In this document: one piece after another, positions 11,091 to 19,721 of the stretch
Position numbering within the stretch: position 1 is the first letter of the stretch
How the letters are laid out: each line of letters opens with the position of its first letter
Made by a program: the position numbers and the translations under genes
NCBI GenBank assembly: GCA_003402315.1
Contig: QFXI01000005.1
Span: 16,426-80,425 of the forward strand
From: Candidatus Nitrotoga sp. LAW
GTDB taxonomy: Bacteria; Pseudomonadota; Gammaproteobacteria; Burkholderiales; Gallionellaceae
Reading direction: 5' to 3'
DNA: 64,000 bases
The notes under the pieces: model-generated
What the model saw: the letters and a program-made list of their open reading frames with translations, nothing else
Told to the model about the DNA's origin: nothing
Databases searched by the model: none

Positions 11091-11105
11091 TCATGTATCT
11101 ATTGT
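11065..11105. promoter_or_regulatory. Inverted-repeat operator over the toxin-antitoxin promoter
   Basis: A perfect 12-bp inverted repeat (acaatagataca at 11065-11076, tgtatctattgt at 11094-11105) with a 17-bp spacer covers the end of the -35 box and encloses the -10 box. Ribbon-helix-helix antitoxins of DUF1778/GNAT pairs bind such sites with the toxin to repress their own operon, so this is the likely autoregulatory operator. Confidence 0.75.
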
Positions 11106-11128
11106 GTATGCATTGAAAGGAGAATTCC

Positions 11129-11401
11129 ATGCGCGACGCTGCTATCAATCTACGCGCATTACCTGAGCAACGAGATTTAATTGATCACGCTGCAACTCTG
11201 CTAGGCAAGAACCGTTCGGATTTCATGCTCGAGGCTGCCTGCTCAGCCGCGCAGGCGGTAATACTTGACCAGGTATTTTTCAGCCTGAATACCGACAAGT
11301 TCCAGCAGTTCACGGCAATGCTCGACGCCCCGCCCAGTCCAAATCCAGGACTTGAGCGCCTCATGGCAGTGACGGCTCCTTGGGCCGCAATCAAGAAATG
11401 A
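11129..11401 (+). CDS. DUF1778 ribbon-helix-helix antitoxin (TacA/AtaR-like)
   Basis: This 90-residue protein is a DUF1778 antitoxin. The N-terminal INLRALPEQRDLIDHAATLLGKNRSDFML is the RHH DNA-binding segment, and the C-terminal half is the part that wraps the toxin in the family. It has a strong ribosome binding site (AAAGGAGA, 6 nt before the ATG). Its TGA overlaps the ATG of the toxin gene (ATGA at 11398-11401), so the two are translationally coupled. It should neutralise the acetyltransferase toxin and, with it, repress the promoter at 11062-11090. The family call is firm; specificity is unknown. Confidence 0.92.
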   Translation: MRDAAINLRALPEQRDLIDHAATLLGKNRSDFMLEAACSAAQAVILDQVFFSLNTDKFQQFTAMLDAPPSPNPGLERLMAVTAPWAAIKK

Positions 11402-11892
11402 GCTTGCAACTCAACGCACCTCAGCCACTTACGACCACCCACATTCTGGATCAATTTGAGTGCGGCGAGGGCGTTCTCGACGAGTGGCTCAAGCGCCGCG
11501 CAATGGTCAACCAAATGAGCGGAGCCAGCCGCACGTTTGTAGTGGCGGATCAGGATAGTCGTGTTTACGGCTACTATGCCATGGCTGCGGGCGCTGTCTC
11601 GCACCAGATGGCAACCAGTTCTGTGCGTCGGAACATGCCCGACCCCATTCCGGTGATGGTACTGGCTCGGCTCGCGGTTGACCACCACACCCAAGGCATT
11701 AAGCTTGGCGCATCCCTACTGCAAGACGCCGTCAACCGGGCTGTGGTGGTTTCTCAAAACACCGGTGTCCGAGCTCTACTGGTGCAAGCACTTCACGACC
11801 GCGCCAAGGAGTTCTACCAACACTACGGTTTTCAGTCGTCGCCGTTACATCCGTTGACACTGATGCTGAGATTGAATATCGGCAAGTCATGA
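11398..11892 (+). CDS. GNAT acetyltransferase toxin (TacT/AtaT-like)
   Basis: Characterised members of this family acetylate the amino group of charged tRNAs and stop translation. The 164-residue protein has the usual landmarks: an N-terminal FECGEGVLDEWLKRRA segment, YGYYAMAAGAVSH, the strand-plus-loop VMVLARLAVDHHTQGIKLGASLL that binds acetyl-CoA, and the C-terminal RAKEFYQHYGFQ that supplies the catalytic Tyr. I chose the ATG at 11398 because it overlaps the antitoxin stop codon; an upstream in-frame start would extend into the antitoxin gene. The pair lies between two 77-bp direct repeats, which suggests it arrived as a unit. Confidence 0.92.
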   Translation: MSLQLNAPQPLTTTHILDQFECGEGVLDEWLKRRAMVNQMSGASRTFVVADQDSRVYGYYAMAAGAVSHQMATSSVRRNMPDPIPVMVLARLAVDHHTQGIKLGASLLQDAVNRAVVVSQNTGVRALLVQALHDRAKEFYQHYGFQSSPLHPLTLMLRLNIGKS

Positions 11893-11905
11893 ACAAATGA
11901 ATTCA

Positions 11906-11982
11906 GCTCGGTAGGTTGTGCTGAATGTAATGAAACCCAACATCACACATTACGGATGAATGCATACATTCCCGACGTGCCA
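11906..11982 (+). repeat. 77-bp direct repeat, copy 2
   Basis: This is the partner of 10641-10717: same orientation, same length, no gaps, about three quarters identical. It starts 14 bp after the toxin stop codon. The core ggttgtgctgaatgtaatga and acccaac can fold back on itself as in REP-like elements. Confidence 0.75.
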
Positions 11983-12284
11983 ATGTAGCGAGAGACACAT
12001 TAACTTTTTTGACCTTGACGACACATGCTATGTGAGAATGTTATCGTCAATTGACTGCACCTGATTGCAGTCGACGCAACCTGTTGCATTCAATTTCAAA
12101 GCCTTACAAGTTAATGCAACAGCTTCCAATCGTGCCTTGACAACTTGACGACATCTATTCACACAAACGATTAAGCAATTCATTTTTTAAATCTTCATTC
12201 GAACCATAATTTAGGTTGAATAACAGGTTTTACAAAAAGCTCGCCGCTTCATTTATTAGTCTTTATCTCCATTTTCTTGCCTGA
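11983..12284. other. Noncoding stretch with inverted repeats
   Basis: No gene is supported here. Two small fold-back sequences lie side by side: gactgca (12053-12059) with tgcagtc (12066-12072), and gcaac/gttgc at 12076-12087. The phrase cttgacgacat occurs in two variants, near 12013 and 12143. None is followed by a T-run, so I do not call a terminator. Confidence 0.4.
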
Positions 12285-12761
12285 TCAATTAGCATCGGAA
12301 TTCCGGGGAGTCCAACAACACGAATTACTGGAATCACCGGCAGATCTAGTTTCGCTTTTGGGGTTGGCGGTATCGCTTTGGGGGTGCGCCTTACCACTAT
12401 CGGAACCCATTTTACTATCATCCATTTTCTTGCCCTCGGCATCATCGGTCTTCTTGTGCCAAGCATGACCCATCTTCTTGTGCCTACTACCATCCATCAT
12501 CTTCTTGTGCCCGGCCTTCATTTCTTCCAAGGTAATTTGGCCGTCTCCATTGATATCCAGCTCTTTAAATTTCTTGGTATGGAATGCATTAAATTCGTCT
12601 ACAGTGACCATTCCATCTGAATTTGCATCCATGGCTTTGAACATTTTTTCCTGTATTTTTCCAACCATTTTTCCATGATGTGCATCGGTATCAGCGTGGG
12701 CTAAAGTGGTGCCCAATACAAAACAAGACGTCATAGCGAGGTAACTAAAAGCTTTTCTCAT
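12285..12761 (-). CDS. Exported EF-hand calcium-binding protein
   Basis: The 158-residue protein begins with a signal peptide (MRKAFSYLAMTSCFVLGTTLAHA) and contains two EF-hand loops: DANSDGMVTVDEF and DINGDGQITLEEM. The tail is hydrophilic, rich in Lys, His, Asp and Ser, with repeated KKM units, and ends with a pair of Cys. The start at 12761 is chosen because GGAG sits 7 nt upstream; the ATG four codons earlier contains that GGAG and would break the signal peptide. It probably binds calcium in the periplasm; its partner is unknown. Related Lys/His-rich EF-hand proteins are common in betaproteobacteria. Confidence 0.85.
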   Translation of the reverse strand: MRKAFSYLAMTSCFVLGTTLAHADTDAHHGKMVGKIQEKMFKAMDANSDGMVTVDEFNAFHTKKFKELDINGDGQITLEEMKAGHKKMMDGSRHKKMGHAWHKKTDDAEGKKMDDSKMGSDSGKAHPQSDTANPKSETRSAGDSSNSCCWTPRNSDAN

Positions 12762-12773
12762 GAGCAACTCCAT

Positions 12774-13638
12774 TTATAAATTTGCGAAACATTTTTTAGA
12801 AGACATGATGCCATGTCACTCTTAAGAATTTTACCAAAACCATATTATCTGGCTATCCCATAAATTAAGAATAACAAAACAATTTGGATATGGTCTGTGC
12901 GATATAACACATAGTCGATAATAAATATCGGGCCCCTATGGTGCGTAAACTCAAAAAAGCACTGCGACCATACAATCCATATAACTCCTGACGAAAATAA
13001 TATCTTGCTATAGAGCTACGTAGTAACCGATACAGCGGTACATAACAGCCAGATGTTTAACGAACTACTGAATCATCAGTTAATACCAATAAAAAATAAC
13101 GCCTGATTTATACCATCTCTATCCATAGGCCGTGAAGAAGGGCTGTTACTGACGTTATTTAAAAAGCAAAATCCGAAAGAGCCAAATATTCGCACATAGC
13201 ATGTCATAAGCGACTATTTTGTACACACCATTGGTATGGCATGTGCGACAGTCAAGATCGGCATGCATAATTTGGCCTCAGACGAAAAAACAACCCCAAA
13301 TACTTACAGCACAATAGATCAAGTAATTTTGTCAGAAGAAACACTCTTGTTAACGACGAGTAGAAATTTAGCTCTATGTGCGATAACGTACAGACGACCT
13401 TCATCATTGGGGCGACACTTGACCTTCATCATTGGGGCGACACTTTTAACGTAGGCATTGCGATGACTGCCAAAGTTAATGGTGGTTGCTACTTAACCTT
13501 ACAAAGGAGCGTCTCGAAGAAGCAACTGTTGAAACAAGATTTTTCACTATTTCAACGTGCCGATGAAAGCGCCATTGTCGTATTGCGATAACTTCCTCAG
13601 GCGTTACGCTGCTACGATTTATTATTAGGAGATATGGA
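12774..13638. other. 865-bp stretch without a supported gene
   Basis: This lies between the EF-hand gene (minus) and the small DUF3309 gene (plus). Short open frames at 13236-13454 and 13376-13591 overlap a 25-bp tandem duplication and show no motif, signal peptide or ribosome binding site. The region is AT-rich and may hold decayed sequence plus the promoters of both flanking genes. Confidence 0.5.
13396..13445 (+). repeat. Perfect 25-bp tandem duplication
   Basis: The unit gaccttcatcattggggcga plus cactt occurs twice, head to tail, at 13396-13420 and 13421-13445, with no mismatch. It is not part of a longer array. Confidence 0.95.
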
Positions 13639-13797
13639 ATGTCATTAGGAACAATTCTGCTGATTATTTTGATCTTGCTGCTGATCGGCGCAGTCCCAAG
13701 CTGGCCCCACAGCCGGAATTGGGGTTATGGACCCAGCGGTGGTCTTGGACTGGTGTTGGTGATCCTGATCATTCTGTTGCTGATGGGCAAGATATAG
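13639..13797 (+). CDS. DUF3309 small membrane protein
   Basis: This 52-residue gene begins MSLGTILLIILILLLIGAVP and continues with SWPHSRNWGYGPSGGLGL and a second hydrophobic stretch ending LLLMGKI. The two short membrane segments around a W/H/Y/G-rich loop are the signature of DUF3309, a family of tiny membrane proteins of unknown function that often sit near BON, CsbD and DUF1328 genes. AGGAG at 13627-13631 lies 7 nt before the ATG. It opens a run of short stress-type genes on this strand. Confidence 0.88.
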   Translation: MSLGTILLIILILLLIGAVPSWPHSRNWGYGPSGGLGLVLVILIILLLMGKI

Positions 13798-13960
13798 CGC
13801 GTTGTTCTGATTTCGTCTTACGGCGATCACTCAACGGACAGCGAAATCTGAATTTCTGTTTTACAACGCAACGAAGGTTGCGGACACGAGTCTCTTGATT
13901 CTATTCTAGTTCAAGCGTCGAGAGGCAATTTAGCTTCATCATTTATCTAGAGGTATTACC

Positions 13961-14272
13961 ATGACACAATTTAAACGTTTTTCCACTTTTTTCCTGACTG
14001 CCCTATTTGCTTTTTTGGTGGGTTGCGCATCTACGCCAAAGGAGACAGGAACAGGAGAATATATTGATGACACCGTTCTGACCACGAAGGTCAAGGCAGC
14101 AGTTTTCAATGAGCCTTCCCTGAAATCCGCCGAAATCAACGTCGAAACCTTCAAGGGCGTAGTGCAACTGAGCGGCTTTGTTAACTCTCAACCTGATATC
14201 AATAAAGCGGCCGAGGTTGCACGTGGTGTCGCGGGCGTGAAATCGGTCAAGAATGATATGCGGCTCAAGTAA
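13961..14272 (+). CDS. BON-domain lipoprotein (OsmY-like)
   Basis: This 103-residue protein has a lipoprotein signal peptide with the lipobox LVGC, lipidated at C22, followed by one BON domain (DDTVLTTKVKAAVFNEPSL through VVQLSGFVNSQPDINKAAEVARGVAGVKSVKNDM). BON domains bind phospholipid or other envelope components; OsmY of E. coli is an osmotically induced periplasmic example. GAGGT lies 6-7 nt before the ATG. It is the first of two BON genes in this cluster; its domain is close to, but clearly distinct from, the two at 15159-15734. Confidence 0.92.
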   Translation: MTQFKRFSTFFLTALFAFLVGCASTPKETGTGEYIDDTVLTTKVKAAVFNEPSLKSAEINVETFKGVVQLSGFVNSQPDINKAAEVARGVAGVKSVKNDMRLK

Positions 14273-14336
14273 CGATGGAGGTCGGCCTTCAGGCATAACA
14301 ATGTCCGATTGACCGACCATAAGTGAAAGGAAAAAT

Positions 14337-14501
14337 ATGCTGAACTATACCGTTGTATTTTTAGTCATCGCGCTTGTTGCTGCGCTACTCGGTTTTACGG
14401 GTATTGCGGCTGGCGCTGCTGAGATCGCCAAGATCCTTTTCTTTATCTTTCTTATCTTGTTTGCCATCTCGCTAATCATGGGGCTGATGCGTCGCAAATA
14501 A
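14337..14501 (+). CDS. DUF1328 small membrane protein (YtjA-like)
   Basis: This gene encodes 54 residues: [20 protein letters not shown], then [20 protein letters not shown] and a final MGLMRRK. Two membrane helices joined by [11 protein letters not shown] are diagnostic for DUF1328 (YtjA family), whose function is unknown. AAAGGA at 14326-14331 precedes the ATG. It lies 64 bp downstream of the BON lipoprotein gene on the same strand, so the two may share a transcript. Confidence 0.92.
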   Translation: MLNYTVVFLVIALVAALLGFTGIAAGAAEIAKILFFIFLILFAISLIMGLMRRK

Positions 14502-14588
14502 TTCTGTTTATACCGCGAGGTATTTTGCTGAATTCAGCTGGAGTGATGGATTTAAGCATCTAGTTTCTAATTATTAATGGAGTACGTT

Positions 14589-14903
14589 ATGACCCAATTT
14601 TCAAGCCAAACAATAAAAAATGATTTGCTCAAAGATTTCAATGCCGTTGTACACGAAGGCGAGCAATTGTTGAAATCTGTAGTCGATGAAGGTGGTGATA
14701 AAGCTAACGCTTTACGCACTAAGATGGAATCAAATTTGAAGGTAGCTAAAACTAGACTGCGCCAAATCGAAGAGTCTGCAATTGAAACTACCAAGACGGC
14801 AGCTCGAGCCACTGACAATTATGTCCATGAAAATCCTTGGCGTGTTATCGGGGTATCTGCTGGTATTGGTGTCGTGATTGGACTGCTGCTGAACCGTCAT
14901 TGA
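14589..14903 (+). CDS. DUF883 family protein (YqjD/ElaB-like)
   Basis: The 104-residue protein is helical and amphipathic over most of its length and ends with a glycine-patterned membrane anchor (WRVIGVSAGIGVVIGLLLNRH). The ENPWR motif before the anchor is typical of DUF883; the E. coli members YqjD, ElaB and YgaM sit in the inner membrane, are stationary-phase induced and bind ribosomes. The ATG at 14589 has GGAG 6 nt upstream; the ATG at 14577 contains this GGAG and is not used in my call. Confidence 0.9.
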   Translation: MTQFSSQTIKNDLLKDFNAVVHEGEQLLKSVVDEGGDKANALRTKMESNLKVAKTRLRQIEESAIETTKTAARATDNYVHENPWRVIGVSAGIGVVIGLLLNRH

Positions 14904-15158
14904 TCTACAACAATTCTTGCAGTGGATAGCCCGGTCTTTATAAGACACAAATTTTGTGGGGAAGGTCGAGTGCCCCTCAAAGTCTTTATGTTTAAACCCT
15001 AATGTATTTTTTACTACCTCGTCGCACTTCGAATAGTTTTAGGAAAGATGGAAATTATTCCAATGAATTAAGAGTCGATGAGAATTTATTAACATCAGTT
15101 AATTGAAGATCTATCAATTTAAACTCTGTTTCAAGTTAAATTTTATTGGAGAAGAATC

Positions 15159-15734
15159 ATGAATATTTACTATAAGTTGCTTGTTCTGGCAGTGTCAGTT
15201 ACAGGTGTTTTATCATTCACCGGTTGCAACAAAACTCAAGAAGATGCGAGTAAGTCCGCCACAGGCACTACGGTAGGAACAGAGATTGACGACAGTATTA
15301 TTACCACCAAAGTGAAATCCAAGTTGTTGGCTGATCAGGACATTAAGGGTTTTGATTTAAAAGTTGAGACGCATAAGGGAGATGTTCTGTTAAGTGGCTT
15401 TGTGGATAATCAAGCTCAAATTGATCATGCAATTATGATCACGCGTTCAGTAGAAGGTGTTAAGAATGTGGACAATAAAGTGAGCTTAAAAAGTAATGCT
15501 GCAACGACCATGGGCGTCAAAGTTGATGACAGCATAGTCACCTCAAAAGTTAAGTCATCGTTACTTGCTGATCCAGACATTAAAAGCTTTGACATTGCAG
15601 TGGTAACACATAATGGCGAAGTTCAGCTGAGTGGTTTTGTCGACAATCAGACTCAAATTGATCATGCAGTTGATGTCGCACGCAGAACTGAGGGTGTGCA
15701 AAATGTTATTAACGAGTTGCGCATCAAAAAATAA
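15159..15734 (+). CDS. Lipoprotein with two tandem BON domains
   Basis: This 191-residue protein has a lipobox (FTGC, C23) and two BON domains that resemble each other strongly: each starts DDSI(I/V)T(T/S)KVKS(K/S)LLAD.DIK and contains LSGFVDNQ(A/T)QIDHA. The similarity points to an internal duplication. BON proteins bind membranes or envelope polymers; this one should sit on the periplasmic face of a membrane. TTGGAG lies before the ATG, and a 255-bp spacer separates it from the DUF883 gene, leaving room for its own promoter. CsbD follows 35 bp downstream, so these two are probably co-transcribed. Confidence 0.93.
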   Translation: MNIYYKLLVLAVSVTGVLSFTGCNKTQEDASKSATGTTVGTEIDDSIITTKVKSKLLADQDIKGFDLKVETHKGDVLLSGFVDNQAQIDHAIMITRSVEGVKNVDNKVSLKSNAATTMGVKVDDSIVTSKVKSSLLADPDIKSFDIAVVTHNGEVQLSGFVDNQTQIDHAVDVARRTEGVQNVINELRIKK

Positions 15735-15769
15735 AGTTATATTAATTAATCTTAAAAAGGAGAATAAAG

Positions 15770-15970
15770 ATGAACTGGGATAAAGTTGAAGGCAACTGGA
15801 AACAATTAAAGGGCAATATTAAGGAGCAATGGGGGAAACTTACCGATGATCATCTTGACGTAATAGCGGGCAAGCGTGATCAGCTAGCGGGCAAAATCCA
15901 GGAAGCTTATGGAGTCACTAAAGAAAAAGCGGAAGAGGAAATTTCCGAATGGGAAAAACGTCAGGAATAA
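15770..15970 (+). CDS. CsbD family stress protein
   Basis: This 66-residue, highly charged protein starts MNWDKVEGNWKQLKGNIKEQ and contains WGKLTDDHLDVIAGKRDQL, the standard CsbD pattern (CsbD of Bacillus is a sigma-B-controlled protein; YjbJ of E. coli is an abundant stationary-phase homologue). The biochemical role is not known. AAGGAG lies 8 nt before the ATG, and the gene follows the double-BON gene closely. Confidence 0.95.
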   Translation: MNWDKVEGNWKQLKGNIKEQWGKLTDDHLDVIAGKRDQLAGKIQEAYGVTKEKAEEEISEWEKRQE

Positions 15971-16044
15971 ATCGTCCGCGATTTGAGCTACGCCTCAAAG
16001 GCAAATGTATTTCAACTTTCATTTAATAAACTAAAGGAAATCCC

Positions 16045-16467
16045 ATGAACAAATTCAATATCAGCATGATCACAATTGGCATCGCCATCAGCTTCAGCGC
16101 GATGGCGGAAGAATCCATGACAAAAGAGGCATATAAATCTGAAAAGGAACGTATTGAACTGGAATATAAATCAGACAAAGCAAAATGCCAATCACTAGTC
16201 GCTAATGCTAAAGATATTTGCAAAGCTGAAGCCAAGGGTAAGGAGGAAGTTGCAGAGGCCGAACTAGATGCCAAATATAAACCATCCAAGAAATCCCAAT
16301 ATAAGGCTCACGTCACTAAGGCAAAAATGGATTACAAAATAGCCAAGGAAAAATGCGATGATTTAACTGGTAAACCAAAAGAGGTTTGCCAGGCGGAAGC
16401 TGAAGCTGCAATGACTGCCGCAAAAGCTGATGCGAAAGCGCAGATGGAGACTTCAAACGAAAAATAG
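16045..16467 (+). CDS. Exported Lys/Ala-rich protein, unknown function
   Basis: This 140-residue protein has a signal peptide (MNKFNISMITIGIAISFSAMA) and then an almost wholly charged, helix-forming chain rich in Lys, Ala and Glu. Four Cys occur in a spaced pattern (KCQSL, ICKAEAKGK, KCDDL, VCQAEAEA), arranged as two similar halves of about 60 residues, so disulfides between or within coiled helices are likely. AAAGGA precedes the ATG. I do not recognise a named family. Its place at the end of the BON/CsbD cluster suggests an envelope stress role. Confidence 0.75.
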   Translation: MNKFNISMITIGIAISFSAMAEESMTKEAYKSEKERIELEYKSDKAKCQSLVANAKDICKAEAKGKEEVAEAELDAKYKPSKKSQYKAHVTKAKMDYKIAKEKCDDLTGKPKEVCQAEAEAAMTAAKADAKAQMETSNEK

Positions 16468-16732
16468 GTATGTTTAGTGTTGGTAACTACGATTGATTTT
16501 ATATAACTATTAAAACTAAGGAAACCCTGAATTATTCCAGCACTGGTTAGAATAATTTGTGAATCTGAGAGAATGTCACTGAAGTGATTCCCAGGTGGGG
16601 TGCACGTTCTTTGCCGGTCAGCCTGGTCGATTGACTTGATGTTGATCCTTGAATAACCCCATTCTTTACCTTTTCAAAATCATTGATTGAAAGCTCGGCA
16701 AAAAATGGGCGTCCATGTATACAGTGGGATGC
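16468..16732. other. Convergent gap before nuoN with one fold-back
   Basis: This spacer lies between the exported Lys/Ala-rich gene (plus) and the end of nuoN (minus). An 8-bp inverted repeat, aattattc (16530-16537) and gaataatt (16550-16557), follows gaaaccctg. There is no T-run on either strand, so it is not a clear terminator. No gene is visible. Confidence 0.4.
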
Positions 16733-18184
16733 TTACTGCAACATCAATGATTTTTGCACTGCCACAGCACATACCGTTATTAACGTGCTGGGCATAATAC
16801 CCAAAGCCAATATTGCTAGCCCATTAATAGAAATCAACAAGCCATTGTCCGCCTGGATGGAAATTGGGATATGGGTTTCAGGGGCATCAAAATACATTAG
16901 CTTGATGATACGCAGATAATAAAACGCGCCTATTAATGAGAATAACACTGCCATCACGGCAAGAGGGGTGTACCCAGCACCTACGGCTGCCTGTAAAACA
17001 GAAAGCTTGGCGTAGAAGCCTGCCGTCGGAGGTACTCCTGCCATAGAAAACATTAAGATAAGCATCATGAAAGCGAGCCATGGGCTGCGTTGGTTAAGTC
17101 CCTTAAAGTCATTGAGCATATCGGCCTCGAAACCTTGACGCGATAGCAGCATGATCATACCGAAACCACCCAGGCTCATTAATACATAAATCACTACGTA
17201 AAACATGGCGGAACTATAACCATCAATACCACCGCTCAATACGCCGAGTAACAAAAAGCCCATATGCGCGATAGTGGAGTAAGCCAGCATGCGCTTAAGG
17301 TTAGTCTGCGCAATAGCGGTAATATTGCCAATAGCCATAGACAGAACAGCAAGGATAGCCAGCATACTAGACCAGTGCATCACCAGCGGCTGCAAGCCAT
17401 CCACCAAAATACGCATAACGAAAGCAAAGACGGCTAGCTTGGGCGCAGAGCCAATCAGCATGGTTACAGCAGTTGGTGCACCATGGTATACGTCGGGCAC
17501 CCACATATGAAATGGAACGGCGCCAAGCTTAAAAGCTAGACCTGCCACCATGAATACCAAGCCAAACACGAGCAGTGCTTTATTTCCCACACCGTGCTTA
17601 ATCGCATCGGAAACTGCCGTAACTTCAAGTGTGCTGGTAGCGCCATATAGCATGGACATTCCATACAATAACAAGCCGGAAGCCAGTGCGCCCAGAACGA
17701 AATATTTCATTGCGGCTTCAGTGGCAATAGCGGAATCGCGTTGCAGCGCAACCATCGCGTACAGACTGAGCGACAGCAATTCCAGCCCAATATACAAGGT
17801 AAGAAAGTGGGTAGCGGAAATCATCACCATCATGCCGAGCAGGGCAAACAATGTCAGCACCATAAACTCACCCGTGAACAGTCCACGTAATATTAAGTAG
17901 CTGCGCGAATACACTAACACCATGGATACGGTCAGGTAGCTTAATAGTTTGAGTACATCGGACATTAAGTCATCCACGAACATGTTGTTGAACAGGTGGA
18001 CCACGCCTGGTTCATGGGTCATCACGGTAATCAGTGCGCAACTTAGAAGAGTCAGTTGCACCAATATATAGGTCAGCGTTTTGTTCGGGCTGGTGACAAA
18101 CAGATCCACGATCAGGATCAAACTCGCCATCACCAGCAGAAAAATTTCTGCATAGGCGGAGGACAGGGTGGACAGGTAACTCAT
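16733..18184 (-). CDS. nuoN: NADH-quinone oxidoreductase subunit N
   Basis: NuoN is one of the three antiporter-like, proton-pumping membrane subunits of complex I. The 483 residues contain about 14 hydrophobic helices, with the conserved [15 protein letters not shown] block and the [15 protein letters not shown] loop of this family. I place the start at 18184 because GAGGAA lies just upstream; an in-frame ATG at 18226 would overlap nuoM and add 14 polar residues not typical of NuoN. The chosen start lies 23 bp past the nuoM stop codon. It is the last gene of the nuo operon. Confidence 0.96.
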   Translation of the reverse strand: MSYLSTLSSAYAEIFLLVMASLILIVDLFVTSPNKTLTYILVQLTLLSCALITVMTHEPGVVHLFNNMFVDDLMSDVLKLLSYLTVSMVLVYSRSYLILRGLFTGEFMVLTLFALLGMMVMISATHFLTLYIGLELLSLSLYAMVALQRDSAIATEAAMKYFVLGALASGLLLYGMSMLYGATSTLEVTAVSDAIKHGVGNKALLVFGLVFMVAGLAFKLGAVPFHMWVPDVYHGAPTAVTMLIGSAPKLAVFAFVMRILVDGLQPLVMHWSSMLAILAVLSMAIGNITAIAQTNLKRMLAYSTIAHMGFLLLGVLSGGIDGYSSAMFYVVIYVLMSLGGFGMIMLLSRQGFEADMLNDFKGLNQRSPWLAFMMLILMFSMAGVPPTAGFYAKLSVLQAAVGAGYTPLAVMAVLFSLIGAFYYLRIIKLMYFDAPETHIPISIQADNGLLISINGLAILALGIMPSTLITVCAVAVQKSLMLQ

Positions 18185-18206
18185 AAATTCCTCGATTGGT
18201 GATAGC

Positions 18207-19691
18207 TTATAACTTGGAGCGGGCAATATGTACCAGCAAATCGCTTACGGATGCGTGCATGATTTCGGTAAAGGGTAGTGGATATAGGCCCATGCCCAAC
18301 ACAGTCAGTGCCAAAATAATGAACATCAGTTTTTCGCGTAGAGTAATGTCTGTTAGTTGCGCTACGTGCTGGTTGGCCACCGCGCCGAAAATGACTCGCT
18401 TTACCATCCACAGCGTGTAAGCTGCGCCAAAAATCAGTGTCGTGGCAGCAGTGAAGGCGTACCAGAAATTAACTTTGACCGAACCCATTATCACCATAAA
18501 TTCACCAACAAAACCGCTGGTGCCGGGCAGCCCGACATTGGCCATGGCAAACAATATAAAAAATGCGGCAAACACTGGCATTTTGTTGGCCACGCCGCCA
18601 TAGTCGGCGATATTGCGTGTATGCATACGGTCATACAGCACACCTATACACAGAAATAGCGCACCTGATATAAAGCCATGCGAAATCATCTGTAATAGCG
18701 CGCCCTCCATGCCATATACATTAAAAATAAAAAAGCCCAACGTAACGAAACCCATATGTGAAATAGAAGAATATGCCACTAATTTTTTCATGTCAGTTTG
18801 GGCCAATGCAACCAGTCCAATGTATACCACTGCGATCAGCGACAGCGCGATCATCGCACCAGCGAGGTAGTGGCTGGCATCTGGCACGATAGGCATAGAG
18901 AAGCGAATGAAGCCATATGCCCCAACTTTCAGCATGATTGCCGCTAGTATCACAGAACCACCAGTAGGCGCTTCTACGTGTGCATCGGGCAACCAAGTGT
19001 GCACCGGGAACATTGGTACCTTTACCGCAAATGCCATAAAGAAGGCAATGAATACCAATATCTGTGCGGTCATCGGGATAGCCATCTGGTGGTAATCGAG
19101 AATCGCAAAGCTGCCACCGGACTGGATGTACAGATACAGAAGTGCAATCAGCATCAGCACTGAACCGAAAAAGGTGTACAGAAAAAATTTGACCGCTGCA
19201 TAAACACGATTAGGGCCGCCCCATATACCAATAATGATGAACATTGGGATCAACATGGCTTCCCAGAATACATAAAACAGTACCGCGTCGAGTGAGGCGA
19301 AGACGCCATTGACCAAGCCGGACATGATGAGAAATGCAGCCAAATATTGCGCTACGCGCTTTTCGATTACTTTCCAGCCAGCAATCACAACCAGCGGAGT
19401 AAAAAAACTGTTAAGCAGGACAAATAGCACTGAAATACCGTCTACGCCGAGGTGATAATGGATGTTGAAATGGGTAATCCAATCGTGCAACTCAACGAAC
19501 TGCATAGCGCTGGTCATTTTGTCAAAACCAACATACAGCGGAATAGTCACCAGAAAACCAAGAATCGAACCAACCAGTGCGATGACACGCGCTAATGGTG
19601 CATTGCGATCGCTGCCAGTGGCTAAAACCAGTACGCCAAAAATAATGGGCAGCCAAATAGCAACGCTTAATAGGGAAAATCCAAAAATCAT
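18207..19691 (-). CDS. nuoM: NADH-quinone oxidoreductase subunit M
   Basis: NuoM is a proton-pumping membrane subunit of complex I, related to Mrp antiporters. At 494 residues it is of normal length and contains [13 protein letters not shown], the key-Glu region [12 protein letters not shown] and the [15 protein letters not shown] loop. It lies between nuoL and nuoN on the same strand with a 30-bp gap to nuoL. Nothing unusual is seen. Confidence 0.98.
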   Translation of the reverse strand: MIFGFSLLSVAIWLPIIFGVLVLATGSDRNAPLARVIALVGSILGFLVTIPLYVGFDKMTSAMQFVELHDWITHFNIHYHLGVDGISVLFVLLNSFFTPLVVIAGWKVIEKRVAQYLAAFLIMSGLVNGVFASLDAVLFYVFWEAMLIPMFIIIGIWGGPNRVYAAVKFFLYTFFGSVLMLIALLYLYIQSGGSFAILDYHQMAIPMTAQILVFIAFFMAFAVKVPMFPVHTWLPDAHVEAPTGGSVILAAIMLKVGAYGFIRFSMPIVPDASHYLAGAMIALSLIAVVYIGLVALAQTDMKKLVAYSSISHMGFVTLGFFIFNVYGMEGALLQMISHGFISGALFLCIGVLYDRMHTRNIADYGGVANKMPVFAAFFILFAMANVGLPGTSGFVGEFMVIMGSVKVNFWYAFTAATTLIFGAAYTLWMVKRVIFGAVANQHVAQLTDITLREKLMFIILALTVLGMGLYPLPFTEIMHASVSDLLVHIARSKL

Positions 19692-19721
19692 GCTTATTCC
19701 TTCAGTTTCTCGCTGTGCGTA

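Noticed and set aside
10748..11166. Overlapping short open frames upstream of the first antitoxin gene
   Set aside because: Both strands are open over the same bases, with no motif or start signal; the plus frame even crosses the promoter and operator.
13236..13591. Two short open frames spanning the 25-bp duplication
   Set aside because: No ribosome binding site, low complexity and the reading frame changes meaning at the duplication.
16520..16560. Possible insertion-sequence end (gaaaccctgaattattc with inverted copy)
   Set aside because: Only one short inverted repeat is present, with no transposase remnant or target duplication nearby.
18185..18226. Longer N-terminus for nuoN from ATG 18226
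   Set aside because: It would overlap nuoM by 20 bp and add polar residues; the ATG at 18184 has a good ribosome binding site and matches family length.
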